64,000 nt of DNA from Procambarus clarkii (lineage: Eukaryota; Arthropoda; Malacostraca; Decapoda; Cambaridae). Of this stretch, positions 1 through 32,800 are shown in pieces. The number at the start of each line of letters is the position of its first letter. Positions within the stretch are counted from its first letter, which is position 1. The notes below the pieces were generated by a model. That model made no database searches. It was not told the DNA's origin and saw only the letters and a program-made list of their open reading frames with translations. The stretch lies in the NCBI RefSeq assembly GCF_040958095.1, contig NC_091160.1:34850977-34914976 (forward strand), read 5' to 3'. A program made the position numbers and the translations under genes.

Positions 1-988
1 GATATAATAAAAACTAGTTTCCAAAACTAATGTAACAAAACTTGCATTTGGTGATACAAGCACAGGTGGTGATCGAATATAGTGATTGGAACTGTTTACG
101 GGGTTAAAACAATATGTGATTTGTCCATAGGACAGGGGTCATTCAGAGTCCTATGTCTGTCTGGTGACATTTTGACATCAATATGAACTCTCTACCTTCA
201 AGCACGATGCTCTTTCCCTTCTCTCTTCCAATTTGGTGTAAAAACATTCTATATTATATTATATAATATTATATACAGATATTATATTATATTATAGAAT
301 ATTATATTATAATCTATGAGAATAAAGACGTAATAATGAAGGAACTGCTTGAAGGTCACAAGGCAATGAAAAGTTGCAGGAAGAAAAAGTTTTGACAAAA
401 CAATTTACAGACTTTAAAAAATCAATACAAAATACACTTTATAGGCATGCTCCCTGGGGCCAACCAGGTGAGCCCGCGGAAAAATCAGACACCTGAAGGA
501 AACACATTGAAAATAGGCATAGTTCAGGATAGGTATGCAGGTGCTCAGGAGAGGGATGCAAAACCCATGGATAGGCAAAGACGAAAAAAATAACCTCATT
601 ATATGAAACCTTGCGAAAGAAGAGGACAAGAATGACCAGGGATTCATTGAGGCAATGATAAAGAAACTGATAGGCAACTATGAGGAATTAAGTATATAAA
701 ATGTTGGGAGGTTAGGCAGGCCTGAAGCAAATATGGTACACAACACCACGAGCCACCACGAGTCACGGGACACCACGAGTCACGGGACACCATGAGCGTA
801 GCTCTCATCCTGTAACTACACTTAGGTAATTACATCACTGCTAAATTTGAACACAGGAGGAGGATACTCAACAGTGACTACAAACTAATTCTCGTAGAGT
901 ATAATTAAGTACTGTACTGTACTAAATAACTACTGTAACATGTTCCTTAGTATACAGTATTTTTATGAATAAAATATTATCATTATTA

Positions 989-1035
<47 letters not shown>

Positions 1036-1195
1036 TTTATTTTATTATTTTTTATTATTATTATAGTTGAAATATGGTATCAAAGTTTATTACATTTAGA
1101 AGTAAACAGAATAAGGCAAACTGAAGTACGTCAGTGAAGGACGTCAAATCCTGCCTTGCTGAACCAAGAGTCAACTGTACTAAATAGTGTCTCAC
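1..1195. other. Intron or downstream sequence of the beta gene, no coding seen
   Basis: It contains an AT palindromic tract (about 247-316), a short LINE-tail fragment near 450-480 (gccaaccaggtgagcccgcg), a 19-bp tandem motif at 744-797 (caccacgagtcacgggaca), and a ctctcatcctgtaactacac motif at about 803 that recurs at 3646. The remaining beta-subunit exons are not here. Confidence 0.7.
974..1064. repeat. (ATT)n microsatellite
   Basis: A trinucleotide run with T-rich interruptions, 130 bp past the donor of beta exon 8. Confidence 0.9.
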
Positions 1196-20670
<19,475 letters not shown>

Positions 20671-20805
20671 GGCGAGGGTGGAGACCGTACTGGCCGCCTG
20701 CCAGCACCTCCGGTACGACACGTTTTACGCCACACCTCTACTGATAACCCATATCTGGTAGTCAGTCACTTAAATATAGGCATAGGCATTTAAATTGGAG
20801 GTACA

Positions 20806-21115
20806 TGTATATATATATATATATTCTGCGCAAGGTGTATTCCACTTCTTTGTATATTCACTGTAAACTTATTTTTTTTTTTTTTTTTTTTTTTTTTTGA
20901 GATATATACAAGAGTTGTTACATTCTTGTAGAGACACTAGTACGCATAGCGTTTCGGGCAGGTCCCTGGAATACGATCCCCTGCCGCGAAGAATCGTTTT
21001 TTCATCCAAGTACACATTTTACTGTTGCGTTAAACAGAGGCTACAGTTAAGGAATTGCGCCCAGTAAATCCTCCCCGGCCAGGATACGAACCCATGACAT
21101 AGCGCTCTTCAGATA
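20806..21115 (-). mobile_element. LINE tail, poly(T) and SINE fragment
   Basis: Short (TA)n, then T29 at about 20871-20899, then an antisense LINE tail (tacgcatagcgtttcgggca). A SINE-like antisense body follows (attttactgttgcgttaaac). Confidence 0.6.
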
Positions 21116-21184
21116 TAGTCTTATAGTCTTCAGATAACAGCACACACCCTCTTTCTATTTTAATCCCTAACATGGTAAACATAC

Positions 21185-21965
21185 ATTCACTCTATACATT
21201 CTCTTTGTGCTATTTCCATGTACAAAATCCTTGTTCCTAAATGCTAGTCCTGATATGAAACTCTTCCTTGATAGATGTAATAGAACCCATGACCAACACA
21301 CCAGAAAACAATCTCATATCCCTAGACTAAATCTGTACAAACACTCCATGCAAATAAAAATTATTAAAAGGACCCAGTCTACGGAACTCACTCCCTAATG
21401 AATTAAAAAAATTGTCCAACCTATGCCTTATTCAAAAGTAAAATAGAAAAGTACCTAATTTCATCCTCACAATTTTTTGCCTTGTGTTCCAAACTCACAC
21501 AGTATCATGTGCTATCCACTCACCAAATGTTTTATGTTAATGATATGGAACTTCACCAGCATAATCAATAATATTAATTTATATTGTAGTTATTATGTTG
21601 AACTCTAATTCCGCTTCCACGTACCTATTAATACTTTCATCAGTTAGATTAAGGACTTGCCCGAAACGCTATGCACGAATCTAACGTGCATATAGGCTTT
21701 GCAAGAATATAGGCTTTGCAAGATTATAGGCTTTGCAAGATTATAGGCTTTGCAAGAATATAGGCTTTGCAAGAACATAGGCTTTGCAAGATTATAGGCT
21801 TTGCAAGAATATAGGCTTTGCAAGAACATAGGCTTTGCAAGAACATAGGCTTTGCAAGAACATAGGCTTTGCAAGAACATAGGCTTTGCAAGAATATAAC
21901 GCTCAAACACCAATGTTATGTACTCCCACAACCCAATGTACTTTCTTGTATATAAATAAATAAAT
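21185..21965 (+). mobile_element. LINE 3' end containing a 17-bp minisatellite
   Basis: A decayed ORF2 end (HSMQIK, then a WNSLPNEL-like stretch split by frameshifts) is followed by ttgcccgaaacgctatgcac, the minisatellite at 21689-21898, and the tail acccaatgtactttcttgta plus (TAAA)n. Confidence 0.75.
21689..21898. repeat. 17-bp minisatellite, ~12 copies
   Basis: The unit is ataggctttgcaagaat, with the last bases alternating at, tt and ac. Confidence 0.93.
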
Positions 21966-22586
21966 AATCTGCCCTCATGTTCGGTCAAGATGTTAGTTTA
22001 CATTACACTTTAAAGAAGAAATATTCATTGCTATTGATAATACAGGAATTGTTGGTAATAAGGTTAAATAAAACGTTAAAAAGCCCAAAAAAATAAGTAT
22101 AAACAAATGTTTATTATTATTTACAATATTACACACATTCCTGGTAGTGAAAAACACTCCCAAAACAGTAAAGAAATACCAAGATACAAGTATTGTATTT
22201 AGAGATAATTCACTCATCACAGATGGAACATTGTCAACTATCAAGACTAATTTAACGTTAGTGTTATTCACATATTTTCATACAATAATGTGTAATGATT
22301 CCATTAACGGCCTAACGGCAGTAAATGTAGGTGATTGTAACCTATCCACCGCTGCCCACTGTATGGATAGGCGAATGATGGTGTGCATGATAAGCCAATC
22401 AAATGATGAATCTAACTCGCCGCATATGTAAATTGCTTAGCTTAAGAGGCTATCTTAGTCGTTCTCGAACCCATTGTTTATATAATTCATTAAATTGTGT
22501 AACTGGCTTATTTAGACTAACTTGCTTAGCTAATTAAGTGAGTTTTGGGGTTCATTTCCTGAGCACATTATGTGTCTAATCTTTTG
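21966..22586. other. Intergenic, no gene recognised
   Basis: A 94-codon plus frame (22147-22431) shows no motif. ccgctgcccactgtatggat at about 22349 resembles the unit of the adjacent minisatellite, so the array may have grown from this repeat family. Confidence 0.5.
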
Positions 22587-23123
22587 CACTACCGCCCACA
22601 GGATGGGTGTGGGGTCCACTAGCGCCCACAGGATGGGTGTGGGGTCCACTAGCGCCCACAGGATGGGTGTGGGGTCCACTACCGCCCACAGGATGGGTAT
22701 GGGGTCCACTACCGCCCACAGGATGGGTATGGGGTCCACTACCGCCCACAGGATGGGTATGGGGTCCACTACCGCCCACAGGATGGGTGTGGGGTCCATT
22801 ACCGCCCACAGGATGGGTATGGGGTCCACTACTGCCCACAGAATGGGTGTGGGGTCCATTACCGCCCACAGGATGGGTATGGGGTCCACTACCGTCCACA
22901 GGATGGGTATGGGGTCCACTACTGCCCACAGGATGGGTATGGGGTGCACTAGCGCCCACAGGATGGGTATGGGGTCCACTACCGCCCACAGGATGGGTGT
23001 GGGGTCCATTACCGCCCACAGGATGGGTATGGGGTCCACTACTGCCCACAGAATGGGTGTGGGGTCCATTACCGCCCACAGGATGGGTATGGGGTCCACT
23101 ACTGCCCACAGAATGGGTGTGGA
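22587..23123. repeat. 30-bp minisatellite, ~18 copies
   Basis: The unit is accgcccacaggatgggtat plus ggggtccact. All frames stay open because the period is a multiple of three; there are no splice sites or unique coding flanks. Confidence 0.95.
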
Positions 23124-23579
23124 GTGAAAAATATATTAACTCAACTATGGGTGGAATGTACGAAATATGAAACATTGTAAGTATAAACAGTCTACATTTT
23201 GTAACATTAACATTATAGAGGGCCTGAGAAACATGGCTACAATCAAACTTAACTCTTCCTAAACTTAATGTAAAACAAATATTTACTAAATTACGCATAA
23301 GATTGCGTATATTAAACCAAGAAACGCTTAGTTAAGCCTTGGGAGCCTTAGGTTTATGGTCATAGGCTGCTTCAATTTTCGTTTTTTTAAATTATAATAG
23401 TGGACATTTTTGGGTTACAAAATTTCATATATTGTACATTTCATCAACAGTAGCTGTAGGTATCGTTAGTTTTGGAAGATGGGTCGCACTCTATCCAATA
23501 TCCGTACATTGTGAGACTGATACCCAAAAGAGGGTACTGATACACAATCACTCGGTCACTTCGTACACACTGTACATAT

Positions 23580-23818
23580 CGTCATCACGCACTTAAGTGT
23601 CCACTTAAGAACTCTGTACATCTTTCTTCAGTCATGGCGGCTTTGTTTACATTAGTTCATGAGCACCGAAGCGCTACGTGGTTGTTTATAACAATAATAA
23701 CCTTGGGTTGGGAAGTTTCCAAGCCCGTAAACTGTTTAATAAATGTAAACATAAGGCGCCATGATTGAGGAAAGATGAGCATCTTTTGTAAGTGGTTGCG
23801 TAAATGCTTGATGAATCC
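23580..23818. mobile_element. Palindromic MITE copy 1, abutting the giant gene stop codon
   Basis: It shares the interior tttataacaataataacctt and gtaaactgtttaataaatgt with copies at 40556, 41921 and 55894; the terminal repeats are diverged. On the minus strand it starts about 24 bp after the stop codon and contains ATTAAA. Confidence 0.75.
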
Positions 23819-23841
23819 TGGTGGTCCCCGGACTACTTTAT

Positions 23842-26800
23842 CTACGACGCTGGTCTCTTGCTACGGAAAAAGAATCTTATAAATCTTTGGAAAAAAGATA
23901 AAGCTGGTTTGGATACAGACACGTACTCTGCTTCTTTCTCTTCATCTGCTGTAGATGTTAATCCCTCTTCAGCTGCTTCGATGTCGGTAGCAAGTCCAAT
24001 CTCTTCTAACTCAGTAGCTGGTGTTTTCTTTGCTTCACATGCTGCCTTGACATCATTCACTTCTGCTTCATTGGCAGCACCAGACTCTGCTTCAGTGGCC
24101 TCTGCTTCAGTGGCCTCTGCTTCAGTGGCCTCTGCTTCGGTGGCCTCTGCTTCAATGGCCTCTGCTTCAGTGGCCTCTGCTTCAGTGGCCTCTGCTTCGG
24201 TGGCCTCTGCTTCGGTGGTCTCTGCTTCAATGGCCTCTGCTTCAGTGGCCTCTGCTTCAGTGGCCTCTGCTTCGGTGGCCTCTGCTTCAGTGGCCTCTGC
24301 TTCAATGGCCTCTGCTTCAGTGGCCTCTGCTTCAACGGAGAGTTCTGCAACAGTATTGGGTGCTGCCTTTGCCTCAGCGACAGGTGCTTCCGCGACTTCA
24401 TCAACAGCTCCTGCTGTATCAGCAAATGCTGCCTCGATACCAGCAGTAAACGCTTGACATATTTCAGTAGCAGGTGCTTCCTCTGCTATAGTGGCGGGTG
24501 CTTCATCTGCTATAGTGGCGGGTGCTGCATCTGTTATAGTGACGGGTGCTGCATCTTCTACAGTGACATGTGCTGCATCTGCTACAGTGACAATTGCTGC
24601 ATCTGCTACAGTGACAGGTGCTGCATCTGCTACAGTGACAGGTGCTGCATCTGCTACAGTGACAAGTGCTGCACCTGCTAAAGTGACAAGTGCTGCATCT
24701 GCTACAGTGACAAGTGCTGCATCTGCAACAGTGACAAGTGCTGCATCTGCTACAGTGACAGGTGCAGCATCTGCTACAGTGACAGGTGCTGCATCTGTTA
24801 CAGTGATAGGACCTGCATCTGCTACAGGGGTAAGTGCTGCTTCCAATTCTGTTGCAGGTGCTGCTTTCGATTCTGTAGAAGGTGCTGCTTTCGATTCTGT
24901 AGAAGGTGCTGCTTCTGATTCTGTGGCAGGTGCTGCTTCTGATTCTGTGACAGGTGTTGCTTCTGATTTTGTAGCAGGTGCTGCTTCTGATTCTGTGGCA
25001 GGTGCTTCTTCTGATTCGGTGTCAGATGCTGCTTCTGATTCTGTGACAGGTGCTTCTTCTGATTCTGTGGCAGGTGCTTCTTCTGATTCTGTGTCAGATG
25101 CTGCTTCTGATTCTGTGGCAGGTGCTTCTTCTGATTCTGTGTCAGATGCTGCTTCTGATTCTGTGGCAGGTGCTTCTCCTGATTCTGTGGCAGGTGCTTC
25201 TTCTGATTCTGTATCAGGTGCTGCTTTCGATTCTGTGGCAGGTGTTGCTTCCAATTCTGTAGCAGGCGCTTCTTCTGATTCTGTGGCAGGTGCTGCTTCC
25301 GATTCTGTGGCAGGTGCTTCTTCTGATTCTGTGACAGGTGCTGCTTTTGATTCTATGGCAGGTGCTGCTTCCGATTCTGTGGCAGTTGCTGCTTCTGATT
25401 CTATGGCAGGTGCTGCTTCTGATTCTATGGCAGGTGCTGCTTCCGATTCTGTTGCAGGTGCTGCTTCTGATTCTATGGCAGGTGCTGCTTCCGATTCTGT
25501 TGCAGGTGCTGCTTCTAATTTTATGGCAGGTGCTTCTTCTGATTCTGTGGCAGGTGCTGCTTCCGATTCTGTGGCAGGTGCTTCTTCTGATTCTGTGACA
25601 GGTGCTGCTTTTGATTCTATGGCAGGTGCTGCTTCCGATTCTATTACAGGTGCTGCCTCTAATTCTATGGCAAGTGCTTCTTCCGATTCTGTGGCAGGTG
25701 CTGTTTCCGACTCTGTGGCAGGTGCTGCTTCTGTATCTACGACAGGTGCTGCTTCTGATTCTGTAGCAGGTGCTTCTTCTGATTCTGTAGCAGGTGCTGC
25801 TTCTGATTCTGTGACAGGTGCTGCTTCTAATTCTATGGCAGGTGCTTCTTCCGATTCTGTGGCAGGTGCTGCTTTTGATTCTATGGCAGGTACTGCTTCC
25901 GATTTTGTGGCAGGTGTTTCTTCTGATTCTGTGGCAGGTGCTTCTTCCGATTCTGTGGCAGGTGCTGCTTTTGATTCTATGGCAGGTGCTGCTTCTGATT
26001 CTGTGGCAGGTGCTGCTTTTAATTCTATGGCAGGTGCTTCTTCCGTTTCTGTGGCAGGTGCTGCTTCTAATTCTATGGCAGGTGCTTCTTCCGATTCTGT
26101 GGCAGGTGCTGCTTTTGATTCTATGGCAGGTGCTGCTTCTGATTCTGTGGCAGGTGCTGCTTTTAATTCTATGGCAGGTGCTTCTTCCGATTCTGTGGCA
26201 GGTGATGCTTCTGATTCTATGGCAGGTGCTGCTTCTGATTCTATGGCAGGTGCTGCTTCTAATTCTATCGCAGGTGCTTCTTCCGATTCTGTGGCAGGTG
26301 CTGCTTCTGATTCTCTGGCAGGTGCTGCTTCTGATTCTATGGCAGGTGCTGCTTCTGATTCTGTAGCAGGTGCTGCTTCTGATTCTGTTACAGGTGCTGC
26401 TTCTGATTCTGTAGCAGGTGCTGCTTCTGATTCTGTTACAGGTGCTGCTTCTGATTCTGTAGCAGGTGCTGCTTCTGATTCTGTTACAAGTGCTGCCTCA
26501 GATTCTGTGACAGGTGCTGCTTCTGATTCTGTAGCAGGTGCTGCTTCTGATTCTGTGGCAGGTGCTGCTTCTGATTCTATGGCCGGTGCTGCTTCTGATT
26601 CTGTGGCAGGTGCTGCTTCTGATTCTATGGCCGGTGCTGCTTCTGATTCTGTGGCAGGTGCTGCTTTCGATTCTGTGGCAGGTGCTGCTTCTAATTCTCT
26701 GACAGGTGCTGCTTCTGATTCTATGGCCGGTGCTGCTTCTGATTCTCTGACAGGTGCTGCTTCTGATTGTATGGCAGGTGCTGTTTCTGATTCTATGGCA

Positions 26801-29800
26801 GGTGCTGCTTCTGATTCTATGGCCGGTGCTGCTTCTGATTCTCTGACAGGTGCTGCTTCTGATTCTGTGGTAGGTGCTGCTCCTGATTCTCTGACAGGTG
26901 CTGCTTCTGATTCTATGGCAGGTGCTGCTTCTGATTCTATGGCAGGTGCTGCTTCTGATTCTATGGCAGGTGCTGCTTCTGATTCTATTTCAGGTGCTGC
27001 TTCTGATTCTCTGACAGGTGCTGCTTCTGATTCTATGGCAGGTGCTGTTTCTGATTCTGTGACAGGTGCTGCTTCTGATTCTATGGCAGGTGATGCTTCT
27101 GATTCTGTGGCAGGTGCTGCTTCTGATTCTGTGACAGGTGCTGCTTCTGATTCTATGGCAGGTGCTGCTTCTGATTCTATGGCAGGTGATGCTTCTGTTT
27201 CTGTGGCAGGTGCTGCTTCTGCTTCTGTGACAGGTGCTGCTTCTGATTCTCTGACAGGTACTGCTTCTGATTCTGTGGCAGGTGCTGCTTCTGATTTTAT
27301 GGCAGGTGCTGCTTCTGATTCTATGGCAGGTGCTTCTTCCGATTCTGTGGCAGGTGCTGCTTCTGATTCTGTGACAGGTGCTGCTTCAGATTCTCTGACA
27401 GGTGCTGCTTCTGATTCTGTTACAAGTGCTGCTTCTGATACTGTAGCAGGTGCTGCTTCCGATTCAGTGGAAGGTGCTGCTTCCGATTCTGTGGCAGGTG
27501 TTGCTTCTGATTCTCTGACAGGTGCTGCTTCTGATTCTGTGGCAGGTGCTGCTTCTGATTCTCTGACAGGTGCTGCTTCTGATTCTGTGGCAGGTGCTGC
27601 TTCTGATTCTGTGACAGGTGCAGCTTCTAATTCTGAAGCAGGTGCTGCTTCTGATTCACTGACAGGTGCTGCTATTGATTCTGTGGCAGGTGTTGCTTCT
27701 GATTCTGTGGCAGGTGCTGCTTCTGATTCTATGGCAGATGCTGCTTCTAATTCTGAAGCAGGTGCTGCTTCTGATTCTCTGACAGGTGCTGCTATTGATT
27801 CTGTGGCAGGTGTTGCTTCCGATTCTGTGACAGGTGCTGCTTCTGATTCTGTGACAGGTGCTGCTTTCGATTCTGTGGAAGGTGCTGCTTCTGATTCTGT
27901 TACAGGTGCTGCTTCCGATTCTGTTGCAGGTGCTGCTTTCGATTCTGTTACAAGTGCTGCCTCAGATTCTGTGACAGTTGCTACTTCTGATTCTGTAGCA
28001 GGTGCTGCTTCTGATTCTGTTACAAGTGCTGCCTCAGATTCTGTGGCAGGTGCTGCTTCTGATTCTGTTACAGGTGCTGCCTCAGATTCTGTGGCAGGTG
28101 CTGTTTCTGATTCTATGGCCGGTACTGCTTCCACTTCTGTGTCAGATGGTGCTTCTGATTCTGTGGCAGGTGCTTCTTCCGATTCTATGGCAGGTGCTGC
28201 TTCTGATTCTATGGCCGGTGCTGCTTCTGATTCTGTGGCAGGTGCTGCTTCTGATTCTGTGGTAGGTGCTGCTTTCGATTCTGTGGCAGGGGCTGCTTCT
28301 GATTCTCTCACAGGTGCTGCTTCTGATTCTGTAGCAGGTGCTGCTTCTGTTTCTGTGGCAGGTGCTGCTTCTGTTTCTGTGGCAGGTGCTGCTTCTGATT
28401 CTCTGACAGGTGCTGCTTCTGATTCTCTGATAGGTGCTGCTTCTGATTCTGTAGCAGGTGCTGCATCAGATTCTGTGACAGGTGCTGCCTCAGATTCTGT
28501 GACAGGTGCTGCATGAGATTCTGTGACAGGTGCTGCTTCTGATTCTCTGACAGGTGCTGCTTCTGATTCTGTGACAGGTGCTGCTTCTGATTCTCTGACA
28601 GGTGCTGCTTCTGATTCTCTGACAGGTGCTGCTTCTGATTCTCTGACAGGTGCTGCTTCTGATTCTGTGACAGGTGCTGCTTCTGATTCTCTGACAGGTG
28701 CTGCTTCTGATTCTGTAGCAGGTGCTGCATCAGATTCTGTGACAGGTGCTGCATCAGATTCTGTGACAGGTGCTGCATCAGATTCTGTGACAGGTGCTGC
28801 TTCTGATTCTATGGCCGGTGCTGCTTCTGATTCTATGGCAGGTGCTGCTTCTGATTCTATGGCAGGTGATGCTTTTGATTCTGTGGCAGGTGCTGCTTCT
28901 GATTCTGTGAAAGGTGCTGCTTCTGATTCTCTGACAGGTACTGCTTCTGATTCTGTGGCAGGTGCTGCTTCTGATTTTATGGCAGGTGCTGCTTCTGATT
29001 CTATGGCAGGTGCTGCTTCTGATTCTATGGAAGGTGCTGCTTCCGATTCTGTGGCAGGTGTTGCTTCTGATTCTCTGACAGGTGCTGCTTCTGATTCTGT
29101 GGCAGGTGCTCCTTCTGATTCTCTGACAGGTGCTGCTTCTGATTCTGTGGCAGGTGCTGCTTCTAATTCTGAAGCAGGTGCTGCTATTGATTCTGTGGCA
29201 GGTGTTGCTTCTGATTCTGTGGCAGGTGCTGCTTCTGATTCTATGGCAGGTGCTGCTTCCGATTCTGTGACAGGTGCTGCTTCTAATTCTGAAGCAGGTG
29301 CTGCTTCTAATTCTGAAGCAGGTGCTGCTTCTGATTCTCTGACAGGTGCTGCTATTGATACTGTGGCAGGTGTTGCTTCCGATTCTGTGACAGGTGCTGC
29401 TTCTGATTCAGTGGGAGGTGCTGCTTCTGATTCAGTGGGAGGTGCTGCTTCCGATTCTTTAACAGATGCTGCTTCCGAATCTGTGGAAGGTGCTGCTTCC
29501 GAATGTCTGACAGGTGCTGCTACCGATTCTGTTACAGGTGCTGCTTCTGATTCTGTAGCAGGTGCTGCTTCCGATTCTGTTACAGGTGCTGCTTCCGATT
29601 CTGTTGCAAGTGCTGCTTTCGATTCTGTGGAAGGTGCTGCTTCTGATTCTGTTGCAGGTGCTGCTACCGATTCTGTTACAGGTGCTGCTTCCGATTCTGT
29701 TGCAAGTGCTGCTTTCGATTCTGTGGAAGGAGCTGCTTCTGATTCTGTTACAGGTGCTGCTTCCGATTCTGTGGAAGGTGATGCTTCTGATACTGTAGCA

Positions 29801-32800
29801 GGTGCTGCTTCTGATTCTGTGAAAGGTGCTGCTTCCGATTCTGTAGCAGGTGCTGCTTCCGATTCTGTGACAGGTGCTGCTTCCACTTCTGTGTCAGATG
29901 GTGCTTCTGATTTTGTGGTAGGTGCTGCTTCTAATTCTATGGCAGGTGCTGCTTCCGATTCTATGGCAGGTGCTGCTTCTGATTCTATGGCCGGTGCTGC
30001 TTCTGATTCTGTGGCAGGTGCTGCTTCTGATTCTCTGACAGGTGCTGCTTCTGATTCTCTGACAGGTGCTGCTTCTAATTCTGTGACAGGTGCTGCTTCT
30101 GATTCTCTGACAGGTGCTGCTTCTGATTCTGTGACAGGTGCTGCTTCTGATTCTGTGACAGGTGCTGCTTCTGATTCTGTGACAGGTGCTGCTTCTGATT
30201 CTCTGACAGGTGCTGCTTCTAATTCTGTGGCAGGTGCTGCATCAGATTCTGTGACAGGTGCTGCTTCTGTTTCTGTGGCAGGTGCTGCTTCTGATTCTGT
30301 AGCAGGTGCTGCATCGGATTCTGTGACAGGTGCTGCATCAGATTCTGTGACAGGTGCTGCTTCTAATTCTCTGACAGGTGCTGCTTCTGATTCTGTGGCA
30401 GGTGCTGCATCAGATTCTGTGACAGGTGCTGCTTCTGATTCTATGGCAGGTGCTGTTTCTGATTCTATGGCCGGTGCTGCTTCTGATTCTCTGACAGGTG
30501 CTGCTTCTGATTCTGTGGCAGGTGCTGCTCCTGATTCTCTGACTGGTGCTGCTTCTGATTCTATGGCCGGTGCTGCTTCTGATTCTATGGCAGGTGCTGC
30601 TTCTGATTCTATGGCAGGTGCTGCTTCTGATTCTCTGACTGGTGCTGCTTCTGATTCTATAGCAGGTGCTGTTTCTGATTCTATGGCAGGTGCTGCTTCT
30701 GATTCTATGGCCGGTGCTGCTTCTGATTCTATGGCAGGTGATGCTTCTGATTCTATGGCAGGTGATGCTTCTGAATCTGTGGCAGGTGCTGCTTCTGATT
30801 CTGTGACAGGTGCTGCTTTTGATTCTCTGACAGGTACTGCTTCTGATTCTGTGGCAGGTGCTGCTTCTGATTTTATGGCAGGTGCTGCTTCTGATTCTAT
30901 GGCAGGTGCTTCTTCCGATTCTGTGGCAGGTGCTGCTTCTGATTCTGTGACAGGTGCTGCTTCAGATTCTCTGACAGGTGCTGCTTCTGTTTCTGTTACA
31001 AGTGCTGCTTCTGATACTGTAGCAGGTGCTGCTTCCGATTCAGTGGAAGGTGCTGCTTCCGATTCTGTGGCAGGTGTTGCTTCTGATTCTCTGACAGGTG
31101 CTGCTTCTGATTCTTTGACAGGTGCTTCTTCTGATTCTGTGGCAGGTGCTGCTTCTGATTCTGTGACAGGTGCTGCTTCTAATTCTGAAGCAGGTGCTGC
31201 TTCTGATTCTCTGACAGGTGCTGTTATTGATTCTGTGGCAGGTGTTGCTTTCGATTCTGTGACAGGTGCTGCTTCTGATTCTGTGGAAGGTTCTGCTTCT
31301 GATTCTGTTGCAGGTGCTGCTTCGAATTCTGTTACAGGTGCTGCTTCCGATTCTGTGGCAGGAGTTGCTTCTGATTCTCTGACAGGTGCTGCTTCTGATT
31401 CTATTTCATGTGCTGCTTCCGATTCTGTGGAAGGTGCTGCTTCTGATTCTGTTACAAGTGCTGCTTCGAATTCTGTTACAGGTGCTGCTTCCGATTCTAT
31501 TGCAGGAGTTGCTTCTGATTCTCTGACAGGTGCTGCTTCTGATTCTCTGACAGGTGCTGCTTCGGATTCTCTGACAGGTGCTGCTTCTAATTCTGTGGCA
31601 GGTGCTGCTTCTGATTCTCTGACAGGTGCTGCTTCTAATTCTGTGGCAGGTGCTGCATCAGATTCTGTGACAAGTGCTGCTTCTGTTTCTGTGGCAGGTG
31701 CTGCTTCTGATTCTCTGACAGGTGCTGCTTCTGATTCTGTAGCAGGTGCTGCATCAGACTCAGTGACAGGTGCTGCATCAGATTCTGTGACAAGTGCTGC
31801 TTCTGATTCTGTGGCAGGTGCTGCTTCTGATTCTCTGACAGGTGCTGCTTCTGATTCGCGGACAGGTGCTGCTTCTGATTCTGTGACAGGTGCTGCTTCT
31901 GATTCTGTGACAGGTGCTGCTTCTGATTCTCTGACAGGTGCTGCTTCTAATTCTGTGACAGGTGCTGCATCAGATTCTGTGACAAGTGCTGCTTCTGATT
32001 CTTTCTCAGGTGCTGCCTCAGATTCTGTGACAAGTGCTGCTTCTGATTCTGTGGCAGGTGCTGCTTCTGATTCTCTGACAGGTGCTGCTTCTGATTCGCT
32101 GACAGGTGCTGCTTCTGATTCTGTGACAGGTGCTGCTTCTGATTCTGTGACAGGTGCTGCTTCTAATTCTCTGACAGGTGCTGCTTCTGATTCTGTGGCA
32201 GGTGCTGCATCAGATTCTGTGACAGGTGCTGCATCAGATTCTGTGACAGGTGCTGCTTCCGATTCTGTGGCAGGTGCTGCTTCTGATTCTGTGGCAGGTG
32301 CTGCTTCTGATTCTGTGACAGGTGCTGCTTCTAATTCTGAAGCAGGTGCTGCTTCTGATTCTCTGACAGGTGCTGTTATTGATTCTGTGGCAGGTGTTGC
32401 TTCCGATTCTGTGACAGGTGCTGCTTCTGATTCTGTGGAAGGTTCTGCTTCTGATTCTGTTGCAGGTGCTGCTTCGAATTCTGTTACAGGTGCTGCTTCC
32501 GATTCTGTGGCAGGAGTTGCTTCTGATTCTCTGACAGGTGCTGCTTCTGATTCTATTTCATGTGCTGCTTCCGATTCTGTGGAAGGTGCTGCTTCTGATT
32601 CTGTTACAAGTGCTGCTTCGAATTCTGTTACAGGTGCTGCTTCCGATTCTGTTGCAGGAGTTGCTTCTGATTCTCTGACAGGTGCTGTTTCGGATTCTCT
32701 GACAGGTGCTGCTTCTAATTCTGTGGCAGGTGCTGCTTCTGATTCTCTGACAGGTGCTGCTTCTAATTCTGTGGCAGGTGCTGCATCAGATTCTGTGACA

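Noticed and set aside
22147-22431. 94-codon plus frame
   Set aside because: AT-rich, no motif, and overlaps a repeat-family segment related to the adjacent minisatellite.
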